A stretch of DNA of 64,000 nucleotides from an uncultured Rhodoferax sp. (GTDB lineage: Bacteria; Pseudomonadota; Gammaproteobacteria; Burkholderiales; Burkholderiaceae_C): NCBI RefSeq assembly GCF_946221635.1, contig NZ_CAMIHB010000006.1, positions 120,134 through 184,133 on the forward strand, in the 5' to 3' direction. The number at the start of each line of letters is the position of its first letter. The stretch's first letter is position 1. A model generated the notes under the pieces. It was given only the letters and a program-made list of their open reading frames with translations, was not told the DNA's origin and ran no database searches. Position numbers and translations under genes: made by a program. Shown here piece after piece: positions 24,661 to 35,671 of the stretch.

Positions 24661-24971
24661 TGGGCACGCGCCTGGTGAACGGAGCCCCGCAGCTGGTGGC
24701 CTATGTGCGCTGCTTTCCCAAGGACGTTACGTTTGACGAGGCCAGCATTGGCCGCGTGGTCACGCGCCAGAGCGCGCGTGGCGGTGGCCTGGGCCATGTG
24801 CTGATGGCGGAAGCCGTGCGCGCACTGCAGCAGCAGTGGGGCGCCCAGCCCATCCGCATTGGCGCGCAGGCGCACCTGAAAGACTTTTACCAGCGCCACG
24901 GCTTTGCCGATGTAGGCAAGCCCTATGTGGAAGACGGCATACCCCACATCGAGATGGTCCGCCCGGCCTGA
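24661..24971 (+). pseudogene. elaA: ElaA-type GNAT acetyltransferase, N-terminal part removed by the transposon
   Basis: The frame runs from the transposon border: GTRLVNGAPQLVAYVRCF matches the middle of ElaA. It continues through IGRVVTRQSARGGGLGHVL (acetyl-CoA loop) to the family's typical end HLKDFYQRHGFADVGKPYVE and DGIPHIEMVR. About 50 N-terminal residues, including the usual VFVVEQ region, are missing. A GTG at 24675 could start a 98-residue fragment but would lack an essential part of the fold. The missing 5' half is not found in the window. Confidence 0.85.
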
Positions 24972-24994
24972 ACGCATTTTTTGGAACAACTCCC

Positions 24995-25894
24995 GTGATT
25001 ACAGACTTCAAAGGCAAAACCGCCGTCCTCACCGGCGCGGGCTCGGGCTTTGGCCTGGAGTGCGCACGCATTGGCGCCCAACTGGGCATGAACCTGGTGC
25101 TGGCCGACGTGCAGCAGGACGCGCTGGACCGTACCGCGACCGAGATGCAGGCGGCAGGTGCCCCTGTGCTGGCCATGCGCGTGGATGTGTCCCAGGCCGC
25201 GCAGGTGGAAGCGCTGGGCGCGGCCACGCTGGCACGCTTTGGCGCCCCGCACTTCGTCTTCAACAATGCCGGCGTGGGCGCGGGCGGCCTGGTGTGGGAA
25301 AACTCTGCCAAGGACTGGGAGTGGGTCATTGGCGTCAACCTCATGGGCGTGGTGCATGGCGTGCGCGTCTTTACCCCCATGATGCTGGACGCTGCCGCGA
25401 AAGACCCGGCCTGGCGCGGCCATATCGTCAACACCGCCAGCATGGCCGGCCTGGTGAACGCGCCCAATATGGGCGTCTACAACGTGAGCAAGCATGCCGT
25501 CGTGGCCCTGAGCGAGACCCTGTACCAGGACCTGGCCCTGGTGACGGACCAGATCAGCGCCAGCGTGCTGTGCCCCTTCTTCGTGCCCACCGGCATCAGC
25601 CAGAGCCAGCGCAACCGCCCGGATGGTGAAGCCCCGCCGCCCACGCGCAGCCAGCTTATCGGCCAGGCCATGACCGACAAGGCCGTGGGCAGCGGCAAGG
25701 TGACGGCGGCCGAGGTGGCGCAAAAGGTGTTTGACGCCGTTGCTGCGAACCAGTTCTATATCTACAGCCACCCCAAGGCCATCGGCTCGGTGCAGACGCG
25801 CATGGAAGACGTGCTGATGGCGCGCAACCCGACCGACCCGTTTGCCCACAAACCCGAGCTGGGCGCCGAGCTGCGCAAGGCCCTGCGCGCTTGA
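24995..25894 (+). CDS. short-chain dehydrogenase/reductase
   Basis: This 299-residue cytoplasmic NAD(P)-dependent oxidoreductase starts with GTG (VITDFKGKTAVLTGAG). The cofactor motif TGAGSGFG is at residues 14-21, NNAGVG near 90, the catalytic Ser in NTASMAG near 145, and YNVSK (Tyr and Lys) near 160. The position of Asp in ADVQQD after beta-strand 2 suggests NAD preference. The substrate is unknown; short-chain alcohols and steroids are typical of the family. The longer upstream frame is a continuation of a shadow. It stands behind the elaA fragment by 23 bases and may once have been co-transcribed with it. Confidence 0.88.
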   Translation: MITDFKGKTAVLTGAGSGFGLECARIGAQLGMNLVLADVQQDALDRTATEMQAAGAPVLAMRVDVSQAAQVEALGAATLARFGAPHFVFNNAGVGAGGLVWENSAKDWEWVIGVNLMGVVHGVRVFTPMMLDAAAKDPAWRGHIVNTASMAGLVNAPNMGVYNVSKHAVVALSETLYQDLALVTDQISASVLCPFFVPTGISQSQRNRPDGEAPPPTRSQLIGQAMTDKAVGSGKVTAAEVAQKVFDAVAANQFYIYSHPKAIGSVQTRMEDVLMARNPTDPFAHKPELGAELRKALRA

Positions 25895-25984
25895 CCCTGC
25901 ACCCCCGCGGGACCCTTGGCTTGGGTTAGAGTCGACTCCGTGCCCCGCGATGGGCGTGGACGCCTTTTTCACCTGGAGTGCCGC

Positions 25985-26605
25985 ATGCGTTTTCCCTTCG
26001 GCCTGCGCGGGCTTGCCGCCGCTGGCGCCATCTGCCTGTTGGCGACCACACCTGCGCAGGCGGGTAGCCTGCAGGCCCTGGTGCAGGACAAGAACGGCAA
26101 GCCCTTGCCCGACGCCATCGTCTTCCTGGAGTCCACCGAAGCCAAGGCCGCCGCCAAGCCCCTCAAAGGCATTGAGATTGCGCAGGTCGCGCGGCAGTTC
26201 ACCCCGGCGGTGACCGTGGTCACGCCCGGTACCTCGGTTCTCTTCCCGAATCAGGACACGGTGCGTCACCACGTGTATTCCTTCTCCCCGGCCAAGACCT
26301 TTGAGCTCAAGCTCTACTCTGGCGTGCCGGCCAACCCCGTGGTGTTTGACAAGGCGGGCGTTGCCGTGCTGGGCTGCAATATCCACGACACCATGGTGGC
26401 CTGGGTGCTGATTGTGGAAACCCCGTACTTTGGCCGCACCGATGCACAGGGCCGCCTGACGCTGGACAACGTTCCCAATGGCAGCTACCGCTTGCGCACC
26501 TGGCATGCTTCGCTGCCCACGGGGGCGCCCGCGGCCGAGCAGGCGCAGACCGTGGGTGCCAGCACCGCGCCGGTGACGGTCAAACTGGCAGGGAGCAGCG
26601 TTTGA
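25985..26605 (+). CDS. periplasmic cupredoxin-like protein (methylamine-utilisation type)
   Basis: The product has 206 residues with a signal peptide (MRFPFGLRGLAAAGAICLLA ending TPAQA). The mature protein carries a carboxypeptidase-regulatory-like beta domain (LQALVQDKNGKPLPDAIVFL) and a cupredoxin-type copper site. Its candidate ligands are the His pair in TVRHHVYSF and the Cys, His and Met in GCNIHDTM. It resembles proteins annotated as methylamine utilisation proteins, whose role is not settled. The next gene, a GGDEF/EAL enzyme, starts inside its stop codon, so the two are coupled. The pairing suggests a periplasmic protein linked to c-di-GMP signalling. Confidence 0.78.
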   Translation: MRFPFGLRGLAAAGAICLLATTPAQAGSLQALVQDKNGKPLPDAIVFLESTEAKAAAKPLKGIEIAQVARQFTPAVTVVTPGTSVLFPNQDTVRHHVYSFSPAKTFELKLYSGVPANPVVFDKAGVAVLGCNIHDTMVAWVLIVETPYFGRTDAQGRLTLDNVPNGSYRLRTWHASLPTGAPAAEQAQTVGASTAPVTVKLAGSSV

Positions 26606-28956
26606 AACTGACCAAGCTGTATGCCGGCTGGGGCCTGGGCACCAAGTTCGTCGTGTTCTCGCTGGCCTTGCTGCTGCTGGTGCAGGTGGCGGTGTACAGC
26701 GTGGTGCGCACCAGCATTGACGGCAATGTGCGCGCCCAGCTGGCGCAGGAATTGGCGATTGGCGACAAGGTCTGGTGGCGCCTGCTGGACCAGAACGCCC
26801 AGAAACTGCGCCAGGGGGCAGCGGTGCTGGCGGCGGACTATGGCTTTCGCTCGGCGCTGAGCAGCGGAGACACCGAGACGCTGCGCTCCGCGCTGGAAAA
26901 CAGCGGCGCACGCATAGGCGCACCCGTGACGGCGCTGCTCAATCCCGCTTTCGAGTTGCAGGTCACGGGCCTGGAGCCCAGCAACGAGGCCCGGTTCGCG
27001 CCCATCCTGCAACGGGTGGCGGCCGAGTTGGGCAAGAGCGAGCAGAGCCACCAGCTGGAACTGATCCACGACAAGCTCTACCAGTTCGTCATGGTGCCGC
27101 TGAAGGCGCCGCTCACCATTGGCTGGGTGGTCATGGGGTTTCCCATTGAGCAGACCCTGCTGAACGACATGTTCAGCCTCTCGGCCATCCATGTGGCGCT
27201 CATGGGGCCGCAAGGCAAGTTGCTGGTCAGCAGCTTGCCGACGGCAGAGCAAGCTGCCTTGCAGAGCCTGGGGCAGGGCAGTGACATCCAGGTGGGCAAA
27301 GACACCCTGGTGGTGCGCCACAGCGATTCGCGCAAGGACATCGTGGAGGTGCAGACCTACCTGCTGCGCTCGCTCGACGAGGTCGTCGCACCGTATCAGC
27401 AGGTGCAGTTGGCGCTGCTGCTCATCACGGCCCTGGGCCTGGCATTGTTCGCCGCCGGCAGCACCTGGCTGGCCCGGCGAATCACCACGCCACTGCGTTC
27501 CCTGGTGGGGGCCGCCGAGCACATCAGCCGCGGCGAATACGAACAGCAGCTACCCGCACTGCGCCACCGGGATGAAATCGGCGAGCTGTCCCGCGCGTTC
27601 GACCACATGCGCAGCAGCATCCGCAAACAGCAAGGCGAGATCCTGCAACTGGCCTACTGGGACCGCCTGACCGGCCTGCCCAACCGCACCCAGTTCCGCG
27701 ACCTGCTGCAACAGTCCATCCAGGCCAGCATCGCCATGCGGGCCGAAGCCCCGCCGGTGACGGTGGTCCTGCTCAACCTGGACCGTTTCAAGCATGTGAA
27801 CGACGTGCTGGGCTATGCCTTTGGCGATGGCGTGCTGGTGGCGGTGGCCCAGCGCCTGAGGGGGCTTATTTCGACCGACATCGGCGAAGTGGCGCGCCTG
27901 GGGGGGGACGAGTTTGCCGTGCTGATCGAAGGCAGCGATGCCGCACAGGCGGTGGCCGTGGCGCGCAAGATTGCCGCCTCTTTTGACCAACCGCTCACGC
28001 TGGAAGACCAGACGGTGGACTTCAGCGCCGGCATTGGCATCGCGTCCTGGCCCATGCATGCGCAGGACGTGGACATGCTGCTGAGCCGCGCCGAGATCGC
28101 CATGTATGTGGCCAAGCAGAAGACCACCGGCATCCAGGTCTACGACCCGGCCCTGGACTCGTCGAGCACGCAGACCCTGTCCCTGCTGACCGAGCTGCGC
28201 CACGCGGTGGATGGGGGGCAACTGCGCCTGTACCTGCAACCCAAGCTCACACTGGCCGACAACCGCGTGGTGGCCGCCGAGGCGCTGGTGCGCTGGCAGC
28301 ATCCCACGCGCGGCCTGGTGCCGCCCATGCAGTTCATCCCGTTCGCCGAGCAGACCGGCTTTGTGCGCCAGCTCACGCTGTGGATGTTCGAGGAGGTGGC
28401 ACGCGAACTGCCCCGCCTGCGTGCCGACGGACAGCCGCTGCGCGTGGCCATCAACCTCTCGACCCGTGACCTGCTGGACCAGGAGTTTCCGGCCAAGCTC
28501 GACGCGTTGATGGCGCGCTATGGCGCGCCCACCGACGCCTTCTGCCTGGAAATCACCGAGAGTGCCATCATGGACGACCCCCAGCGTGCCGAGGCCACGC
28601 TGGGCCGCCTGTCCGAGCGCGGCTTCAAACTCTCCATCGACGACTTTGGCACCGGCTATTCCTCGCTGGCCTACCTCAAGCGCCTGCCGGTCAACGAACT
28701 CAAGATCGACAAGTCTTTCGTCATGGGCATGGAAAAGGACGAGAGCGACGCCAAGATCGTGCGCTCCACCATCGACCTGGCGCACAACCTGGGCCTGAGC
28801 GTGGTGGCGGAAGGTGTGGAGAACCAGGCGATTCTGGACAAGCTGCGCGCCTTGAGTTGCGACGAGGCGCAGGGCTACTACATGAGCAAACCCATCACTT
28901 TGCCGGACTTCATCCAGTGGCGTGCCCGTTTTCTCAGTGCGGGTGTCGCCAACTGA
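26602..28956 (+). CDS. membrane-bound c-di-GMP enzyme with HAMP, GGDEF and EAL domains
   Basis: The 784-residue inner-membrane protein starts at a TTG that overlaps the TGA of the cupredoxin gene. The first membrane helix (VVFSLALLLLVQVAVYSVV) is at residues 14-33. A periplasmic sensor domain runs to about 265. The second helix is at 268-290, then HAMP. The GGDEF motif is intact (ARLGGDEFAVL near residue 432), and the EAL domain starts EALVRWQHP near 559 with IDDFGTGYSSL and KIDKSFV intact. No I-site RxxD is seen. It could make or degrade c-di-GMP depending on the periplasmic signal, perhaps sensed with the cupredoxin-like partner. Confidence 0.92.
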   Translation: MKLTKLYAGWGLGTKFVVFSLALLLLVQVAVYSVVRTSIDGNVRAQLAQELAIGDKVWWRLLDQNAQKLRQGAAVLAADYGFRSALSSGDTETLRSALENSGARIGAPVTALLNPAFELQVTGLEPSNEARFAPILQRVAAELGKSEQSHQLELIHDKLYQFVMVPLKAPLTIGWVVMGFPIEQTLLNDMFSLSAIHVALMGPQGKLLVSSLPTAEQAALQSLGQGSDIQVGKDTLVVRHSDSRKDIVEVQTYLLRSLDEVVAPYQQVQLALLLITALGLALFAAGSTWLARRITTPLRSLVGAAEHISRGEYEQQLPALRHRDEIGELSRAFDHMRSSIRKQQGEILQLAYWDRLTGLPNRTQFRDLLQQSIQASIAMRAEAPPVTVVLLNLDRFKHVNDVLGYAFGDGVLVAVAQRLRGLISTDIGEVARLGGDEFAVLIEGSDAAQAVAVARKIAASFDQPLTLEDQTVDFSAGIGIASWPMHAQDVDMLLSRAEIAMYVAKQKTTGIQVYDPALDSSSTQTLSLLTELRHAVDGGQLRLYLQPKLTLADNRVVAAEALVRWQHPTRGLVPPMQFIPFAEQTGFVRQLTLWMFEEVARELPRLRADGQPLRVAINLSTRDLLDQEFPAKLDALMARYGAPTDAFCLEITESAIMDDPQRAEATLGRLSERGFKLSIDDFGTGYSSLAYLKRLPVNELKIDKSFVMGMEKDESDAKIVRSTIDLAHNLGLSVVAEGVENQAILDKLRALSCDEAQGYYMSKPITLPDFIQWRARFLSAGVAN

Positions 28957-28963
28957 ACGCCGC

Positions 28964-29893
28964 CTACCGAACACCTCCCGCATCGCGCCACCGTTGCCAA
29001 TACCCCAGCGCCACTGCATAGGTGGTCTGCTGGACCCCGACGGTGTCTTCGATCCGGTGGCCGTAGCCGCCGGCCATGGTGAAGACCATGGGAATGCGGT
29101 GCTGCCAGCACCAGTCCATCACCCGGCGGTCGCGCGCCTCCAGGCCCGCGGCCGTGATCTTGAGGCGCCCCAGGCGGTCGCCCTCGTGCGGGTCGGCCCC
29201 CGCCAGGTAAAACACCACATCGGGCACACAAGCCGCTTCCAGCGTCTGCAGGGCCTGCTCCAGCGCGGCCAGGTATTCCGCGTCGCCACAGCCGTCGGGC
29301 AGGGGCACGTCCAGGTCGCTGGCCTCCTTGCGGAAGGGGAAGTTCTTGTCCCCGTGCAGCGACAAGGTATAGACACTGCTGTCGTCCCGGAAGATGTGGG
29401 CCGTGCCATTGCCCTGGTGCACGTCCAGGTCGATCACGGCCACCTGCAGCGGTGGGTGGCGCCGTCCCTGGGCCTGCAGCACGCGCGCCGCCACCGCCAC
29501 ATCGTTGAACACACAAAAGCCGCTGCCCTTGTCGGCGTAGGCATGGTGGGTGCCGCCGGCCAGATTGGCTGCCAGTCCCTCCTTCAGGGCTACATGCGCC
29601 GCAGCCACCGTGGCACCCACGCTGCGGCAGGCGCGCTCGGCCATGGCCGGACTCCAGGGAAACCCGATCTCGCGCAGCACCGCCGGTGCCGCCGTTCCCT
29701 GCAGGATGGCGTCGATGTAGGCGGGCGTGTGGACCAGGGCCAGCGCGTCCCGCGTGGCGGCGGGCGCCTCCTGCAGGCGGATGGATGGCAACTGCTGCGC
29801 CAGCGCATCGCGCAGCATGCGGTACTTGGCCATGGGGAAGCGGTGGCCCTCGGGCAAGGGCAGTACAAACTGGTCAGCGTAGAAGGCCTGCAT
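28964..29893 (-). CDS. histone-deacetylase-superfamily amidohydrolase
   Basis: This 309-residue zinc-dependent deacetylase has the family's motifs in order: GGTHHAYADKGSGFCVFND with two catalytic His, AVIDLDVHQGNGTAHIF with metal-binding Asp and His, and LAGADPHEGDRLG with the second Asp. MVFTMAGGYGHRIED holds the C-terminal Gly-rich loop with Tyr. Bacterial members act on acetylated polyamines or other small acetyl amides in the cytoplasm. The start at ATG 29893 was chosen because MQAFYADQFVLPLPEGHRFP is the normal N-terminus. It is convergent with the GGDEF/EAL gene. Confidence 0.9.
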   Translation of the reverse strand: MQAFYADQFVLPLPEGHRFPMAKYRMLRDALAQQLPSIRLQEAPAATRDALALVHTPAYIDAILQGTAAPAVLREIGFPWSPAMAERACRSVGATVAAAHVALKEGLAANLAGGTHHAYADKGSGFCVFNDVAVAARVLQAQGRRHPPLQVAVIDLDVHQGNGTAHIFRDDSSVYTLSLHGDKNFPFRKEASDLDVPLPDGCGDAEYLAALEQALQTLEAACVPDVVFYLAGADPHEGDRLGRLKITAAGLEARDRRVMDWCWQHRIPMVFTMAGGYGHRIEDTVGVQQTTYAVALGYWQRWRDAGGVR

Positions 29894-29975
29894 GGCGGGG
29901 GATTGTGGCAAATGGCGGCAGGGTCAAAAAAGTGGGAAAATAGCGGTTTTCACACCAACCAACAGGACTCGCCAC

Positions 29976-30137
29976 ATGGGCAACAAAATCTTCACCGAAG
30001 CTGATCGCAAAGCCACTCCCGCTCCCCAACCCCTGCCTGGCTACACCCTGCCCACCGGCGGCCGCGGCCAACGCGTGAGCCTGGAACGTGGCGTTGCCAC
30101 CCGCAGCAAGAAGAACCCCGGCAAGCGTCACCGCTAA
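29976..30137 (+). CDS. 53-residue basic protein of unknown function
   Basis: Beginning MGNKIFTEADRKATPAPQPL and ending TRSKKNPGKRHR, this short protein is basic and Gly/Pro-rich in the middle. A good candidate start is the ATG at 29976 that follows CAGGACTCGCCAC. A perfect bidirectional terminator follows after 34 bases, which supports it as a real gene. No function is known; it could be an RNA- or ribosome-associated peptide judging from its charge, but that is speculation. Confidence 0.55.
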   Translation: MGNKIFTEADRKATPAPQPLPGYTLPTGGRGQRVSLERGVATRSKKNPGKRHR

Positions 30138-30171
30138 GCCAGGGCACCCGCACCGGGTGCTTGCAAACGCA

Positions 30172-30196
30172 AAAAGGCCCTCATTGAGGGCCTTTT
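30172..30196. terminator. bidirectional rho-independent terminator
   Basis: A perfect 11-base stem AAAAGGCCCTC / GAGGGCCTTTT with the loop ATT ends in TTTT, with GCTTTTT following. It terminates the 53-residue protein gene and probably the convergent DUF1993 gene. Confidence 0.88.
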
Positions 30197-30229
30197 GCTT
30201 TTTGAGGCTTTTTATGCCTCCAGCCCCCG

Positions 30230-30262
30230 TCGATAGTGCGCGAGCAGCTATCAAAACCATAG
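30230..30262 (-). repeat. truncated intergenic copy of the 45-bp dispersed repeat
   Basis: On the minus strand the sequence ACTATGGTTTTGATAGCTGC followed by TCGCGCACTATC resembles the first 28 bases of the 45-base repeat found inside three genes of this window. It lacks the GATTCCACG part. It lies in the gap after the DUF1993 gene. Confidence 0.5.
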
Positions 30263-30278
30263 TGGGCCGGTGGCGGCC

Positions 30279-30788
30279 TCAGGCCGTGCCCATGTAGTCC
30301 TTCTTGCCAATCTCCACGCCGTTGTGGCGCAGCAGCGCGTAGGCTGTGGTGACATGGAAGAAGAACTGGGGCAAGGCGTAGTGCAAGAGGTAGGTGGACG
30401 CGTCAAAGCTGCGCTCCCGCGGGGTGCCGGGCTGGATGGTGATCTGGCGGCTGTGCGGCTGGTCGAATTGGGTGGCACTCAGCGTCGCCAGAAAATCCTG
30501 CACCTTCTGGATGCGGGCCTGCAGTTCGGCAAAGGTCTGCTCCGTGTCCTGCATCACCGGCACGGCCACACCGGCCAGGCGCGCGCCAGCACCCTTGGCA
30601 AAGTCGCAGGCGATGGTGACCTGGGCCAGCATGGGCAGCATGTCGGGGTAGAGACGCGCCTGCAACAGGGCGCTGGGTTCAATCTTGCGGGCGCTGGCAT
30701 GGGCCTCGGCCTTGTGCAGCACCTTGCTCAGGGCCTGCAGCATGTGCTGGAACACGGGAATGGAAGCGGTGTAGAGGGCGTCGGTCAC
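30279..30788 (-). CDS. DUF1993 family protein
   Basis: The 169-residue protein starts with GTG (VTDALYTASIPVFQHMLQAL), behind AGGAGACATTCC. Its sequence has the DUF1993 pattern: HMLQALSKVLHKAEAHA at the N-terminus, RLYPDMLPMLAQVTIACDFA in the middle and LPQFFFHVTTAYALLRHNGV near the end. Members fold like the DinB/YfiT helical bundle. The biochemical role is unknown. It stands between the terminator region and the glutathione reductase gene. Confidence 0.82.
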   Translation of the reverse strand: MTDALYTASIPVFQHMLQALSKVLHKAEAHASARKIEPSALLQARLYPDMLPMLAQVTIACDFAKGAGARLAGVAVPVMQDTEQTFAELQARIQKVQDFLATLSATQFDQPHSRQITIQPGTPRERSFDASTYLLHYALPQFFFHVTTAYALLRHNGVEIGKKDYMGTA

Positions 30789-30876
30789 GGAATGTCTCCT
30801 GGGTAAAAACAGCGCGCAGCCTACCAAGCCTGTCCGCCGCCTGCTGGCGCAGGGGCTTTGCCGGCGGCAGGCGGTC

Positions 30877-32247
30877 TCAGAGGTTGTGCCGTACTGCCGG
30901 CGTGCGCATGGTGACCAGTTCCTCCGCAGCCGTGGGGTGCACGGCCAGGGTCGCGTCCAGCGCCGCCTTGGTGGCCTGCAGCTGCAGGGCCACGCCCATG
31001 AGCTGGGCCATCTCGCCCGTGTCCGGCCCCACGGCGTGGAAACCGACTACGCGGTCGGTGTCGCGGTCCACCAGCAGCTTGAGCAAGACCTTGCCGGGAT
31101 GGCCCGAGAGCGTGGCCTTGAGCGGGCGGAAGCTGCTGCGGTACACATCCAGCCGCGGGTGGCGCTCCAGCGCCTGGGCCTCGGTCAACCCCACCACACC
31201 GGCTTCGGGCGTGGTGAACACGGCCGTGGGCACCAGGGTGTGGTCCACGCTGCGCGGCGTGCCGCCGAACACCGTGTCGGCAAAGGCATGGCCCTCACGG
31301 ATGGCCATGGGGGTGAGGTTGACGCGGTTGGTCACGTCGCCCACGGCGTAAATGCCGGGCACAACCGTCTGGCTGAAGGCATCTACCGGAATGGCGCCCT
31401 GGGCATCCAGCGCAATGCCCGCCGCCTCCAGACCCAGGCCCTGCGTGTTGGGAACCCGCCCCAGCGCACGCAGCACGCAATCCGCGACCAGGGTATCCCC
31501 ATGGTCCAGTTGCACCTGCAAAGTGCCGTCGCCCGTGCGGGCCAGGGCGCGGACTTCGCGCCCGAAGCGGAACTGCAGGCCGTCGCGCGCCATTTCCTCT
31601 GCCAGATGCGCGCGCAGCTCGTCGTCGAAGCCGCGCAGGATCTGCGGGCCGCGCACCACCACGGTCACCTCGGCCCCCAGGCGCTGCAGCACGCAGGCCA
31701 GTTCCAGCGCGATGTAGCCGGCCCCTTGCACCACCACACGGCGAGGCAGGGCAGGCAGCTCGAAGAAGCCGTTGGAGTCGATGGCCAGTTCGTGCCCCGG
31801 AATGTCCGGCCCCGAGGCGGGCTGCGCGCCCGTGGCAATGAGAATGTGTTGGGCTTGGTAGCGTCGGCCATCGGACAGCGCCACGGTCTGGCGATCGATC
31901 AGCGTGGCGCGCCCCTCCAGGATCTGCACGCCCGCCTTGACGAGATTGCTGCGGTAAATGCCTTCCAGCCGCGTGACCTCCGCGTCGCGCCGGGTCTTGA
32001 GCAGGGCCCAGTCCAGGCGCGGAGCGTCCTGCACCAGCCAGCCAAAGCCAGCGGCCTCTTCAAACTCCTGTGCAAAGCGCGAGGCGTAGACCATGAGTTT
32101 CTTGGGCACGCAACCGCGAATCACGCAGGTGCCGCCCATGCGGTATTCCTCCACCAGGGCCACGCGGGCGCCGTGGTTGGCCGCGATGCGGGCGGCGCGC
32201 ACGCCCCCCGAGCCACCGCCGATGACGATCAGGTCAAACTGTTCCAT
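30877..32247 (-). CDS. gor: glutathione-disulfide reductase
   Basis: This cytosolic flavoenzyme of 456 residues reduces oxidised glutathione with NADPH. The FAD motif is IGGGSGGVRAARIAANHGA at residues 9-27. The redox-active disulfide is GGTCVIRGCVPKK near residues 38-50. The NADPH motif (GAGYIALELACVLQRLGAEV) is near 171-190, and the C-terminal interface ends with the catalytic His-Glu block AVHPTAAEELVTMR. All essential residues are present and the length is typical. It is probably a single-gene unit. Confidence 0.93.
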   Translation of the reverse strand: MEQFDLIVIGGGSGGVRAARIAANHGARVALVEEYRMGGTCVIRGCVPKKLMVYASRFAQEFEEAAGFGWLVQDAPRLDWALLKTRRDAEVTRLEGIYRSNLVKAGVQILEGRATLIDRQTVALSDGRRYQAQHILIATGAQPASGPDIPGHELAIDSNGFFELPALPRRVVVQGAGYIALELACVLQRLGAEVTVVVRGPQILRGFDDELRAHLAEEMARDGLQFRFGREVRALARTGDGTLQVQLDHGDTLVADCVLRALGRVPNTQGLGLEAAGIALDAQGAIPVDAFSQTVVPGIYAVGDVTNRVNLTPMAIREGHAFADTVFGGTPRSVDHTLVPTAVFTTPEAGVVGLTEAQALERHPRLDVYRSSFRPLKATLSGHPGKVLLKLLVDRDTDRVVGFHAVGPDTGEMAQLMGVALQLQATKAALDATLAVHPTAAEELVTMRTPAVRHNL

Positions 32248-32279
32248 GCTGTCCCTTGGTTTTGGCTGTGCGGTTGCCG

Positions 32280-33035
32280 CTAGCGTTCATTGACGGCGGC
32301 GTACTTTTTGAGAATGGCGTCGTACACCCCGTTGGCCTGGATGGCCTTGAGCCCCGCATTGAAGCGGTCGCGCAACTGCGCGTCCCTGAACACCACCTTG
32401 CGCGGCGAGGGAGGGAAGATGGTGTGCATGGTGACGGGCTGGCTCACGTCCACCTTGGGATCGAGCAACTTGTTGATGTGGCGGAAAATCCGGCGGTCAC
32501 CCACCACCACGTCCACGCGATGGGTGTAGAGCAGATTGTTCTGGATGATCTGCTGCGGGTACTCCTTGTAGTTGGGGTGCCCTTGCACCACCGCCCGGAA
32601 ACGCTCGCCCAATCCCACTTCGGCGTTCTGGAAGGCGGCGACGGAATAGGACGCCAGGTCTTCAATCCGTTTGAGCTGCAGGTTCCGCGAGGCCAGGGAA
32701 ATGGCCACGTTCTGGTAGGTGATATAGGGATCGGAGAAATAGTCCTTCCCGCCTATGCCTTCGTCCACCGACAGGAGGGCATCGAGCTGGCCGGCGCGCT
32801 GCATGGCCAGACCCCGTGCGGGCGGAAACTGCAGACCCACCATCCGCAAGCCCACCGCCGCCAGTGCCTGCTCGGCAATTTCGACCTCAATCCCTTCCGT
32901 GCCCGATTCCAGGATGTAGGGCGGCTTGGTCAGGCCCATGCCCACGCGGATCTCATTGCCCCACGCGGGCAGGCTGCCCAGCAGCGCCAGGATGGCGCAA
33001 CAGGCGCTTACAAAGACCGTGCGGCGGCAGGACAT
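32280..33035 (-). CDS. periplasmic solute-binding protein, family 3
   Basis: The 251-residue protein has a signal peptide (SCRRTVFVSACCAILALLG ending PAWG). The mature part is a bilobed amino-acid-type binding protein: RVGMGLTKPPYILESGTEG, then EVEIAEQALAAVGLRM and the C-terminal NAGLKAIQANGVYDAIL. No permease or ATPase genes are next to it, so it may act as a sensor or feed a distant transporter. The start at 33035 places the signal peptide at the N-terminus; the frame to 33125 is a spurious extension. It diverges from tex. Confidence 0.8.
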   Translation of the reverse strand: MSCRRTVFVSACCAILALLGSLPAWGNEIRVGMGLTKPPYILESGTEGIEVEIAEQALAAVGLRMVGLQFPPARGLAMQRAGQLDALLSVDEGIGGKDYFSDPYITYQNVAISLASRNLQLKRIEDLASYSVAAFQNAEVGLGERFRAVVQGHPNYKEYPQQIIQNNLLYTHRVDVVVGDRRIFRHINKLLDPKVDVSQPVTMHTIFPPSPRKVVFRDAQLRDRFNAGLKAIQANGVYDAILKKYAAVNER

Positions 33036-33124
33036 GGATGCCAGTGTACGCCCGGGGAGCTGTGGCACACTCGCGCCCTCGATTGATTCCCTGCTGGCTC
33101 CCGTAGCCCAGCCAATTTTTCGCA

Positions 33125-35551
<2,427 letters not shown>

Positions 35552-35574
35552 GGCTGCAAGGCCGCTGCCCCGAC

Positions 35575-35594
35575 AACCCCGCTACGGCGGGGTT
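35575..35594 (+). terminator. terminator downstream of tex
   Basis: A perfect 8-base stem AACCCCGC / GCGGGGTT with the loop TACG starts 24 bases after the tex stop codon. Only short T stretches follow. Confidence 0.6.
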
Positions 35595-35671
35595 TCACTT
35601 TGGTGACGCCCGCCCGCGCGCCGGGATAGATAATCAGCGCATCCCCAAAGTTGGTTGAGGAGAACGCCGCC

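Noticed and set aside
24923..26923. 666-residue minus-strand frame across the SDR and cupredoxin genes
   Set aside because: It crosses two well-supported genes and an intergenic gap, and has an antisense-type composition.
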